Below, one piece after another: positions 54,400-64,000 of a stretch of DNA of 64,000 nucleotides (position 1 is its first letter; every line of letters starts with the position of its first letter). Made by a program: the position numbers and the translations under genes. The notes below the pieces were generated by a model that saw only the letters and a program-made list of their open reading frames with translations, was not told where the DNA came from and ran no database searches. The DNA is from Hippopus hippopus (lineage: Eukaryota; Mollusca; Bivalvia; Cardiida; Cardiidae), in NCBI GenBank assembly GCA_946811185.2, contig OX328109.1, forward strand, positions 43,508,129-43,572,128, in the 5' to 3' direction.

Positions 54400-56833
54400 A
54401 TGTCGGGATTCGGAACTTACAGAAATAGAAAAACGGACATCCGGGATGTTTCAGAGTTAGACCTTCAGAATCCGTGGAATTTTTTTTTTTTTTTTATCTT
54501 TTTCAAAGTGAAGATAAATACGTCTTAAAGTGGTTCAGAGAACACAACCACATAGCTGCACCTCGTATCCAGTGTCCGCATTGTGATTCGCAGGCCAGTT
54601 GGAGACCCAGGACAAGCGGACACCACAAGCTGGGAGGAGTGTACATGTGCAGCAACAAGCACTCAACCAGTCCATTGCACAATATTTTTTTCCAAGTAAG
54701 TTTTACAGGCTTTTAAGTAGTGTGAATAGTTAACAATGGTCATAAATACCAGAAATTATTCATGTTCTCCTGAAATACTTTTCATATGTCAACATCTTCT
54801 TACATGCGTATGTGTACTTTTCATGCAATGTTTTGTACCCTTTTAACTTCTCTGGATAAGGAAAGGTATTATCCACCCCGTTACAAATAACATTGTTTTT
54901 GGCCTTTTCCGCAATGTTACCATTACCATTTGTATTGCCATGGCGATACTGAACAGATAAAATCATTACATACACCGTTCTTCTTTTTCACTGCCACGGT
55001 ACTGTTTCTTGCTGTGTAGGAACTAATCCTGTGCAAAACATTTCATTTGCTCTTCAATAAGAATTGCCGTACAATAAAGAGAATTTAAGAAAGCAAGGCA
55101 TTTAATATGCATTATACCCAAATTGGTCACCAGAATGGAAGACACGTTCACATTTAGTAAATACATACAATGCAATATATTTTACTCACACATTTATATT
55201 ATATATAAAAGTATACACTTTTCTGTTTCAGAGAGTGAAAATCAGAGTCAGGGACGTTGTCCTTTTTATTAAGCTGTATCTGGACGGAATGACTCTGAAA
55301 AAAATATGTGCACAGGTTGGGGTTAATTATTCCACCACAGCAGTAAACTGGAGATCAATGATCAGAGAAGTGATGGTGGACAAGATATACAGGTGTCTCC
55401 CCACTAATCGGCTCAGTGGCGACGTGGAGATAGACGAGTCATTATTTGGACGCAAGATGAAACATCATCGTGGTGCGGTGAGAGGCATGTCCGTTATGTT
55501 GAAGTGTGCGGTATTCCTTCTTTTTCACGTGGTCAGTAATCCCATTTTCAAGCATTATGTACAGCAAAGTAAAATAACAGTATACTATTGTACTATATAT
55601 ACCATGCTCATTTGTCCCCATAAATGTATTACAATGCTTTTACAGGTACATGTCTTTGGATTTTCGGAATGGTGGAGAGGTCGTCCAATCGACTCATAAT
55701 GTATCCTGTGGAAAGCAGATGTAGAAAAGTTCTGATACCAATTATAAAGAGGCATTGTTTATACCTGTGCGACTTTTCTTTCAGATACGAAAATGTACAA
55801 ACAGGGGAGGTGATAACTGTACATACCAACACAGTAGAGGGTGCGTGGAAACATGCCAAAGCTCATTTCAAAGAAATTAATGGTGTGAAGGGTTTGGCCA
55901 ATTTTGAGTCCCACCTGTGTGAGGTCATGTACAGGCATATGTACAGGGGCGAGTACCTGATGGGTGCCTACCTTGACGACCTTAGAAGTATTTATTCACT
56001 GGACAGTCCCCCTATGTACAGCTACTTGGCCCCAATCTTTAATACGCTTCCATCAGGGGAGGAATATAACAAGGTAAGTGGATTCCATAGAAAACCTTCA
56101 CTGCAAGCATGAAATTATGAAATGTGCTTATCATTGTCTTTCCAGAATACAATTGAGATTACATGGTGATGTTTTGTGTTTGTATTTCATGGTAGAGCCG
56201 TGTTGAAAGTGCAATAGAAAGCCACGACAGTAACAGCGACAATGACGGTGATCTGTCAGACCCTTTTGAAGAAACTGATTAACCTGTTGCCGGACCATCA
56301 AACGTGGATGCTATAGTGATCAGTTAATTTTTCGTGTTTCTTTCAATCGTAAATGCGTACTTATTACACATATTTCTGAACGCCATTTCTATACCTTGAA
56401 TTGATGCCTGTATTATTCAACACATCAGGTGAATGAAAGTCTGTCGTCGGAGGAGGACACCGGTGAAGATAGTGGCACGCTTGGTACACATACAACTACT
56501 GAAGCCATTATTGACTTGGTGAGTAATGCACTTCTTCAAAGCAATGTCCTGCACATTGTATTAGGACGTGTGTGTTACTTGTACATGGGTGACATACCTT
56601 TTAATTTCTGTTTTTTGACAACGTCAAAAGATGACACTAGCAAAGGACGTGGGAAACAACCTGTAACTAAACAGAAAAAAACACAGGACAAAGCCAAAGA
56701 TGCCGCACGGAAAGGAGGAAGACCGAAATACAGCAAAAGACTAGCTTGTCCCGCGGAATGGAAAGCGAAGGATACATCCAAACATTTTCATGTTAAAAGA
56801 ACATTTCAAGACAGTGATGATGATTTTATATAA
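54400..56833 (+). pseudogene. Multi-exon IS1595/ISXO2-like transposase, copy B (inactive)
   Basis: Exon 1 54400-54695 (MSGFGTYRNRK..., zinc ribbon CPHC...CSNKH), exon 2 55232-55472 (RVRDVVLFIKLYLDGMTLKKIC helix-turn-helix, then VEIDESLFGRK), a fused exon 3/4 55646-56073 (WIFGMVERSSNRLIMYP; TVHTNTVEGAWKHAK), exon 5 from 56196, and the last exon 56429-56833 (acidic then basic, GRPKYSKR). Lesions: a poly-T expansion at 54480-54495 shifts the frame in exon 1; a deletion near 55755 removes the second catalytic region and most of intron 3; and TAA at 56280-56282 truncates exon 5. The zinc ribbon is intact here where copy A is broken. Confidence 0.8.
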
Positions 56834-57104
56834 AGAAATTATATTTGCAATAATGCTACTTACATGTCAGCGTTGTTATCTGTATATTGAGGTGTAAACG
56901 TTATCATGCGTCCGTGCGGAAATTTAGGTATTCCCCTTAAAGGACCGCTTAACAGTCATAAAAAAGAAATATGCGCAATAAGAAATAGTTCCGTCTGTCT
57001 CGAATTACGGCGTTGAATTCCTTTCTTGCAAGCATCTACTCACCCAGGTCATTGTTCTGAAAACTGAAAACTGGTTCGCATGCGAACTAAAACCATATTA
57101 TGCC

Positions 57105-59226
57105 GGGGAACCACGGCATAGCTGGCTGTATAAACCAGCGAGACAACTTTTCCAGGGACCATTGGTACCTGTTGCATAAAAAGGAAAGACACGCAATTGC
57201 CCCTTTCTCTCCATTACATTTTTTAACACATCAAAAACAAAATTCTGTTTAAGATCAATCTGAATTTTTATGATGGTAAATTAAAGACATTTTGACAGGC
57301 ATAATGGCGTTAGACTGAGTAGAAAGGATAAGGAGCAGTTCTGCTTTGTGCAGTCAGGGAAAATAATTCAACTTTGGTTTTGGAATAGCCTGATAGTTTT
57401 GGAAGGTTTAATCAGTTATTGTGGCATGAGTAGGCTGAGAGAGGAACAACAAAAGGAAGGGGGTGTTCATAGTGCACGGTCAAATGCATACGGCTAGCCA
57501 GGGCTCAGGCTTGGGATATGTCTTGAGCAAACATGTGCCTCAACTGAACGCAACTACATAATTGAACCCCTATATTGTCCGCAACGGTTTTACGGAGACT
57601 AGAATCTGAAGATGGTTTCCGTGACAATGCACTCGCATATGGCAGTTACTTGCACAGGGAAACATAACTGTTACATTTGCAACACCAATATGGCTGTTTT
57701 TCCTGAAAGAGAAAATAGCAACAAAACACTAAAATTGTCTTCAAATGAGAATGACAAAATTAATTAATGTCATTAGACAGATATGTGCAGAAATGGATTG
57801 GAATGGCAAACTTTACACAAACTCACATTTAGAGCTTTTGAAAACATTGTGGAAAAAGGGGAAAATGCTGATGACTAGAATTTTTTTCCATCTCCCACAA
57901 TGTTTTATACCCTTTTTAATGGACTGGAATGGCAAACTTTACACGAACTCGCATTTGGTTTTTGTGTGCGGATAAATGCAATAATTATGTAAGTGGGTGA
58001 CCGTCCGCTGAAACCAATTCCGGACTCTAGTCATGTATCAATGTCGTCTGCGTTTTAGAGATTCAGCCATGTCATAACGGGCTCAAGGATCATAATGTCA
58101 AACTCACTGTGGGTAAACACTACTGCTACAAAGAAAAGGAGATAATAAATAAACCTGATTTCGGACTCTAGTCTTCATAGCAATGTCGTCTGCTCTTTAG
58201 GGATTCATCCATGTCATTATGGGCCAAGAGCACATAATGCCTATTTGGCACAAATGTTCAGAGCCACAGCATGGCCAGGCAAAATTATTGTGGATAAACA
58301 CTACATTTACCAAGAAAAAGGGTTTATTAATGAGGAATAAAACCAATTTCGAACTCTAGTCTGCATAGCAATGTCGTCTGCTCTTAAGGGATTCCATTAT
58401 GTCATTACGGGCCAAAGGCACATAAGGCCTATTTGGCACATATATTCAGAGCCACAGCATGGACGGGTAAAATCATTGTGGGTAAACACTACAGTTGCAA
58501 AGAAAAGGGGTTTTTGAATGAGGAATAAAACCAATTTCGAACTCTAGTCTGCATAGCAATGTCGTCTGCACTTCAGGAATTCAACCACGTCATTAGGGGC
58601 CCAGGGCACATAATGTCTCTTTGACACACAGATTAAGAGTCACAGCCTGGCTTGGCAAATATGTTGTGGGTAAACACTATCCTTACAAAGAAAAGAGCAT
58701 ATTTAATGAGAAAGAAAATTTACACACATTTTTAAGATATTTATCAAAGCCTTGCATTTAAATCTTGGTAAGAGCCAAGTATTTTAGAGAAAAGAGAGAG
58801 AGAAAAGGGTTTAAAGAAATAAGAAAGAGAGAATAAAAATGAAGGATTTCAGGTTCGAACCCCTGAAGAACCCCGTGACCAAGACTAAAAATAGTTGCAT
58901 ACTGTCTTCCAAGCCCACTGGACCATGGAATCAGTTGAGTTCAACAAGAAAAAATTATCTATTTATATATATCCCTCCCCATGTTCCAAAAAAAAATCGG
59001 AACACCGATTTTTTAGTGACCGTGTAAAACACGATTGTTATTGTTTTGGAAAAATGGTTGGAAAGTAAAGTTAATGTCTATTTTGAAGGCTGATATGTAA
59101 TCCTCAGTTGACCAGCACATATTTCTGATTGATACATGCCAAGAAATTTCAAAATTAAGCTCGACTTTGAATGAAATCAGACTATGAACCTTTCGGCCCT
59201 AACCTTTTTCGTTACTATTTTCAAAC
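57105..59226 (+). repeat. Satellite monomer, right edge of array
   Basis: One nearly full ~2.2-kb monomer, starting mid-unit after transposon B (CACGGCATAGCTGG) and ending at TTACTATTTTCAAAC, where a LINE fragment begins. It includes the subrepeats at about 58020-58690 and the T-arm-like palindrome near 58849. Confidence 0.85.
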
Positions 59227-60310
59227 GTGCGGCCTTCGATACCATTGATATCCCAACATTGATTAAAATTCTTCAAGTTCATTTTGGTATCTGCAACACT
59301 CCCTTGACATGGATCGAATCTTACCTCACAAACCGAACAATGAAAGTTAGAGTAGAACAGTCAGCATCTGATTATGAGCCGGTAAAGTTCCGAGTACTGC
59401 AAGGCTCTAAGTTTAAGTTTAAGTTGCACTGAAAGTTGAAGCTCGAAATTCCCAAAACCAGACAAGTGTTCTTCAACACCTTGACAGTTGCCTCAATGAA
59501 ATACTTACCTGGATGACAACCTTCAAACTGAAAATGAATCAGTCTAAAACTGAAATAATTATTTATGGGACAAGAAAACAGCTGGCCAAAATTGAAAATC
59601 ACAAGTATAAACGTTGGTGGATGTAATGTAGAATGTGTCAATCATGTCAGGGACCTAGGTGTCATAATGACTAATACACTCAACTTTGACCAACACATCC
59701 AGAAAGTGTCAAATTGCTGGTGTTCAGCTACGAAATCTTAAAGCATTAAGAAAACATCTCACACAAAAGTCAACTTAATCATTAGTGCAAGGATTATTTC
59801 ATTCCCACATTGATTTCTGTAACGGTCTGTTTACTGAAATACCAGAGTATCAAATCAACAAACTACAATGTATCCAAAACTATGCAGCTAAAAGCCAGAA
59901 TCATGTTCAAGATCCTAGTAACTGTCTTCCGTGTCATCAACGGCACAGCTCCAGCATATCTGCGGGAACTGTTTGTACCTACTAGACTATGTTACAGACT
60001 GCAATCAATTTCAACATCCCTAGGCGGCGAACAAAATTAGCAGACAGATCATTGGCCGCCGTTGGTCCCAAATGGTGGAACAATCTACCTTGTCATCTAA
60101 AAGAAACTATGTCAGAAAGCAATTTTAGATCAAAACTGAAAGCATATTTGTTTAGTCAATTCCATAAAGAACAAATGAGACTTCTGTAGATACAAAACAT
60201 GTGAAATACAAAATGTGTATTAGGTACTTGTGAAGCGCAATAGAATATGACTGTTTCATAACTTTTGTGCTATATAAATGCCATGTAATTGTATTTGTAT
60301 TTATTTGTAT
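59227..60310 (+). mobile_element. CR1/L2/Jockey-type LINE fragment, frameshifted
   Basis: Plus-strand pieces follow the order of a reverse transcriptase C-terminal half: AAFDTIDIPTLIKILQ...WIESYLTNRTMKV...FRVLQGS (59227-59405), a jump, LKMNQSKTEIIIYGT (about 59530-59575), then RDLGVIMTNTLNFDQHI, the thumb/tail segment VFRVINGTAPAYLREL, and AVGPKWWNNLPCHLKETMS...FRSKLKAYLF at about 60060-60155. The YADD active-site part is missing between 59405 and 59420. The tail (GTGCTATATAAATGCC, then TTTGTATT repeats) is typical of this LINE group. Inactive. Confidence 0.8.
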
Positions 60311-60331
60311 TTGCGCCTCATAACTCACAAC

Positions 60332-60357
60332 CGTGGTTTATTGAACGATAAACCACG
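60332..60357. repeat. Perfect short hairpin
   Basis: CGTGGTTTATTGAACGATAAACCACG: a 10-bp perfect stem with a 6-nt loop. Function unknown. It lies in otherwise unrecognised sequence. Confidence 0.7.
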
Positions 60358-62280
60358 ATAGAAAGATAATTATTTCGATTCTAACATGACCAACTCTTGA
60401 TCAAAGGAAAACAAGTTCACACTTAGTGTGAAAACGCGGATGCGGATAATACTCCCTTGAATAAACCACAGCTCTTCCACTTACTGACCAAAACAAAACG
60501 CCACTGCCAAGTCGGTAAATATAAAAAGAATGAAAATATTTAATTAAATCTTAAGCATCAAACACAACATAAAAAAACCGCACCGTTTTACAATTAAATT
60601 TTCTCCCTTTTAAATGACAAAGAAGAATGAATGTATCGTCAAGCATTTGAGTCGCACTTGCTTTAGATGCTCTGAATATTGCTCCACCCACTTCCGATCC
60701 CATTTCCAATGCAACGCCGGTCAATTTTGAACTGACTTCGACATGCAAAGACACTTGAATTACATGTATATACTGGTAACATTTCAAATAGTTGCATCGT
60801 TGTGAATTTTTATCAAAAACAGTTACCATTGGTATATCCTTGAGGTTTTCCTTTCTCCTTGGTAAAGTAGCGGAAAATGACGTTTTGTTTACTTCAAGTG
60901 ACTTTCCACTAATAAAATATCGAAAGGCGGAGATATGGAACAGCCACGGGCGACTTACTTCATACAGAATGACGTCACTCTATATAGTATGACGTCGATT
61001 TTACCACGATTTCGTTGCAATGTGTTTATAAAGCCGAATTCACGTATCATGTTAGAATATAATTTGACTTATGATATGTATGTAAGGTCTTCATAATATT
61101 TGCAAATCGAATTTCATTCGCTATTACCATTGAAATGCATCAAATAGATCAAATTTGTGATTTGAAGAAGATATCTAAACCTGATCATTCCTAAACAGTG
61201 TAAAGGATGTCAAGGATAAAAACCAAGTATTACCTTATTCAGGACCTAGTGAGTAGTGGAAAGCGATCAAGGGAAGTAACTGTCTTTTGTCTCCCATTAC
61301 ATTTGTAGTCTTTTTCTTAGTAAAAAGAAACACAATTTCTGATTGGCTAAAACAATTGGTTTAGCAAATCTGAGAAAGAGTTACTTTGAAACTTGGAACA
61401 TTCTTGAAGAACAAGAATTATATTTAGTATTTTGCGTCACTGTGGGTCCTGGATTAGCTCCATAATACTTACAAGTGAGAAACGTGCTTTTCATCACGTT
61501 TTCAAACCAGACTAGGGCTTGGTTTTGAGGTATGACTTTTTGTGTATTCTTTTCATATATCGTTCGTGCATATCTTAAGGGGTTTTTTTTCCGAAGAACG
61601 AAGGGAAGTTTTATGTTATGCCCTTGGTTATCTCTACGTGAGAATTTTCATGTTAGCTCTCTATCTCGTGTACCTGATTATGAAAATATTTCACACATAT
61701 GCACAACTTGATGAGATGCCTTGCAGAGCAGAAATTTCAGACAACGGGCCCAAGGGTAGGGTAAAAGCAGCGTGGGTGTCAAAGGTCACATGCTCTTAAC
61801 TCTTTGCCGAACAATCCAAAGTTTTAATGACCCTTTGGAAATAAGGTTTTTAAAAACTTTGTGCATATAAAAGAAAGTACTGGTTAACATTCCACCATTT
61901 GAGCCACAATAAATATGTCGTCTGCAACTGCTTTCAGTTTGGACAAGTCTAAAATCTTTGTCGTTTAGTAGAATTAAATCCTGTCTGCTCTATGATTTTG
62001 AAAGTATTTCACAAAAGTGTGCACTTTGATGACATGACAGAGATTTCAGATCCTACACTTTAAGGACAATGTCACACCTAGGGGTAAAGGTGACATGCTC
62101 TTTCTAGCTTTATAGGTGTGCAATTACCTCTTTCTGAGAAGCTCTTGTTTGTTTTGGATAGTTTACAATCAGCCTACATGGTAAACCCATGGTAAAATAT
62201 ATTGATCAGTGGTTTACATGTAATTCCAATGACAATATGGTTGAAACAAGAGCAGCAATGAAACTGTACAAACCTTACAT
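60358..62280. other. No gene recognised
   Basis: No exon or transposase was recognised. Near 61797 the sequence TTAACTCTTTGCCGAACAATCC is an inverted P4-type MITE end. Two TGACGTC/GACGTCA-type words lie near 60970-60992. Confidence 0.4.
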
Positions 62281-62289
62281 GGCACTTAC

Positions 62290-62548
62290 TTTGATACCCT
62301 TTTCAAGGAATATCCTTCTTAGCATTTCCTTTCCACATCTTGGAAACTCGGATATGGTCTTCAAGATGACAGCGTCTAACTGTGTGTCAGTCATGGTTGA
62401 AAATTTTTGTTTTGATATCCCGCACTCTCACTTTTCGGTTCAAAGTACTTTCAGATGCACCAAGTGCAATACAAGCATCTTTCACAGAATAACCTGCTTC
62501 GAATAAACTCTCTATCGTGATACTTGGAATTTCAAACTCTCTCGACAT
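62290..62548 (-). pseudogene. First exon of an integrase-core (rve) type transposon protein, frameshifted
   Basis: From ATG 62548: MSREFEIPSITIESLFEAGY..VKDACIALGASESTLNRK, a helix-turn-helix resembling the 'LGFSxxxIAxxLGVSxxTLxRR' leader of a metazoan integrase-core protein family. After a one-base loss near 62425 the next frame continues FSTMTDTQLDAVILKTISEFPRCG.EML, equivalent to that family's 'ISDxELDxxV...FPxxGxxML'. It ends at a perfect donor (GTAAGT) at 62289-62284. The catalytic domain was not found in the window. Confidence 0.5.
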
Positions 62549-62825
62549 GGTCGTAGTGGACATGTACAGCGAGAGTCGAAAGTCGAGAACGAAAGTAGAA
62601 AGCGGAGAAACACAAGGGGTCGTTTCAATATTACCAACGACAATTATGGAGTATGTAAAACTCATTCAAATTGGACAGCGATGGTCGAAAGCCGAGAACG
62701 AAAGCCGAAAGGGGAAAAAGTCAAGGGGACATTTATGTGCTCCATTGATGTATGTTAAACTGATTCCAATAGCGTTAGCTTTTTCGAATAATATTTCAGT
62801 TTCAGAGGATACCAGAGGATAAGAC

Positions 62826-63056
62826 CTATGTTTTTCCTACGGCATACGAATGCACCACACGGATATAAACTGTTTCGGTTGTATATCTGCTTGGGTTTCT
62901 CCAAACACTGCTGATGGCCTTGTAAACTTTAATTCGTGCAATGGCATGCTCAACAGCCACACAGTATCGTCTATGATAGCGGTGGAACTTCCTGTAAGGG
63001 CGTGCGTCTCGAACTTTTAATACATGTAGTTTTGCTGCAGTGAATGAAGTTATCAC
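62826..63056 (-). pseudogene. Harbinger/DDE_4-like transposase C-terminal fragment
   Basis: The minus frame includes RKFHRYHRRYCVAVEHAIARIKVYKAISSVWRNPSR, with the 'R..VEHAIGRLK..KAISSVWR' pattern that contains the last catalytic glutamate of DDE_4 transposases. Only this end is present. Confidence 0.55.
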
Positions 63057-63469
63057 TGGAAGACTGTTAGGATAAACTGTACATGTATATACCTGATATG
63101 TTCGTAACCACGTCCTAAATAAGAGAATTCTGTTGCGTTTCGACGAAATATTTGGGAACTCGGGTAATTCTACCCTATTGACTAACTGAAGAAATGTTTT
63201 TGGATCTCACCCATTGCTAGAAAAAACTCGTGTTATTGACAACATATCATTCGAGAAACATTTCTCCAAGAATACTGTCATAATCATAATATAATCTATT
63301 GCGAATATCAAGATACGGGATTAGCGGTAAATGGCACATAATTTGCCGTAAAACCGATGCATATTTACGATACTGTACGAAATTGGGTGGCGGTTGGCAC
63401 AAGGTATTGCCTTAGTAAGCTATTGGTGTCTGCGAGTATTTCATTTCACAAGAATATATATATTGATTG

Positions 63470-63578
63470 TGAAAATTTATGTTTTGAAAGTGGTTGATTG
63501 TGTACATTCAGTTTTCGAAACGTATTATAAGAATTTAATTAATACGAGAAGCATTGACCGTACACAATCACCACTTTC

Positions 63579-63633
<55 letters not shown>

Positions 63634-63815
63634 GTGTGTGTGTTATGTGTATTTAATCCGTTTCCAAAACCGAATGTACACGTGTATATGTGTAGAGCAT
63701 TGCAACTAGCCTAAAATATCTCGTGCAAGACGTTGTCAAACAGTCGTTTATTTTCTATGCAGATTTTATTAACATGCTTCACAGACCGTACACAATCACC
63801 ACTTTCAAAACGTAT
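63470..63815. repeat. Microsatellite flanked by inverted and direct copies of a 26-bp word
   Basis: GTTTTGAAAGTGGTTGATTGTGTAC (about 63481-63505) is inverted as GTACACAATCACCACTTTCAAAAC at about 63560-63583 and occurs again in that orientation at about 63787-63811. Between them lies (AC)n(AT)n(GT)n at 63583-63642, itself self-complementary. Confidence 0.8.
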
Positions 63816-63839
63816 ATTCTCATAATCAAAGTATACAAT

Positions 63840-64000
63840 TGATTTTTTGAATTGGGTTTTACGTCGCTTTCAACATTATTTCAGTCATATCACGGCGACA
63901 GCTGGCATATTCATGTATTTCCTGGGTTTCGCTGGTACTAGCTAGGACTCTGAGTGTCTTGCCTAGCGACACTCCCTTGGGAAAACCAAATGGATCCAAT
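63840..64000. repeat. Bivalve-type interspersed repeat, copy 4 (cut by window end)
   Basis: TTTACGTCGCTTTCAACATTATTTCAGTCATATCACGGCGACAGCTGGC and TTTCCTGGGTT correspond to the left half of the repeat at 35120. It runs off the window. Confidence 0.5.

Larger units (their letters stand above)
52409..57104 (+). mobile_element. IS1595/Merlin-type transposon, copy B
   Basis: Starts GGCATAATATGGTTTTACTTTGCATGCGAACC and ends with the inverse GGTTCGCATGCGAACTAAAACCATATTATGCC. Gene order is the same as copy A but in the opposite orientation, so the two copies face each other across the satellite. The left flank stops at monomer position equivalent to 47122 and the right flank resumes at about 47361, so some 240 bp of satellite are missing at the insertion. 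Confidence 0.85.

Overview
The window looks like animal nuclear DNA from a marine mollusc, most likely a bivalve. This is inferred from a Mab-21/cGAS-like single-exon gene of the kind expanded in bivalves, a split MFS gene with canonical splice sites, AT-rich DNA with many microsatellites, and a repeat carrying a 'CGGCGGCCAGTGCACC' core that I associate with bivalve genomes. No bacterial operons, CRISPR arrays or true tRNA/rRNA genes are evident. Host genes are sparse and most of the sequence is mobile or satellite DNA.

Left part (1-11 kb): a decayed L1/Tx1-like LINE 3' half with a tRNA-derived SINE inserted in it; an intact 723-codon Mab-21 domain gene on the minus strand (3573-5744) that keeps a GS...ExD...D nucleotidyltransferase signature; and a roughly 2.7-kb foldback structure with 400-bp arms. 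Centre-left (11-26 kb): an apparently complete Tc1-like element (11272-12800) and an apparently complete DD41D mariner ('rosa'-like) element (24217-25615), both with matching inverted ends and open transposase frames. Dead mariner, pogo/Tigger-like and Tc1 copies lie around them, along with a 3.9-kb element with about 350-bp inverted ends. At 18972-19421 there is a 450-bp element with the layout of a TRIM (miniature LTR retrotransposon): two 158-bp repeats of form TG...CA flank about 130 bp beginning with a 19-nt match to the tRNA-Leu 3' end. The repeats contain a recognisable 5S rRNA internal promoter, the design of plant Cassandra elements.

Middle (26.6-33.5 kb): three exons of an MFSD4/sodium-glucose-transporter-like MFS gene on the minus strand. 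The introns are filled with TTAA-flanked palindromic MITEs of several families and a second SINE copy.

Right part (37.9-59.2 kb): a higher-order satellite with a ~2.22-kb monomer that contains ~185-bp subrepeats. Two copies of one DNA transposon, in opposite orientation, interrupt it (A, 38772-44941; B, 52409-57104). The transposon encodes a multi-exon IS1595/ISXO2 (Merlin)-type transposase with an N-terminal zinc ribbon and a basic tail, plus a small divergent accessory gene of unknown function. Both transposase copies carry disabling lesions, but the accessory frame is open in both. The satellite stops at a LINE fragment (59227-60310). The right edge carries decayed integrase and Harbinger/DDE_4-like fragments and microsatellites.
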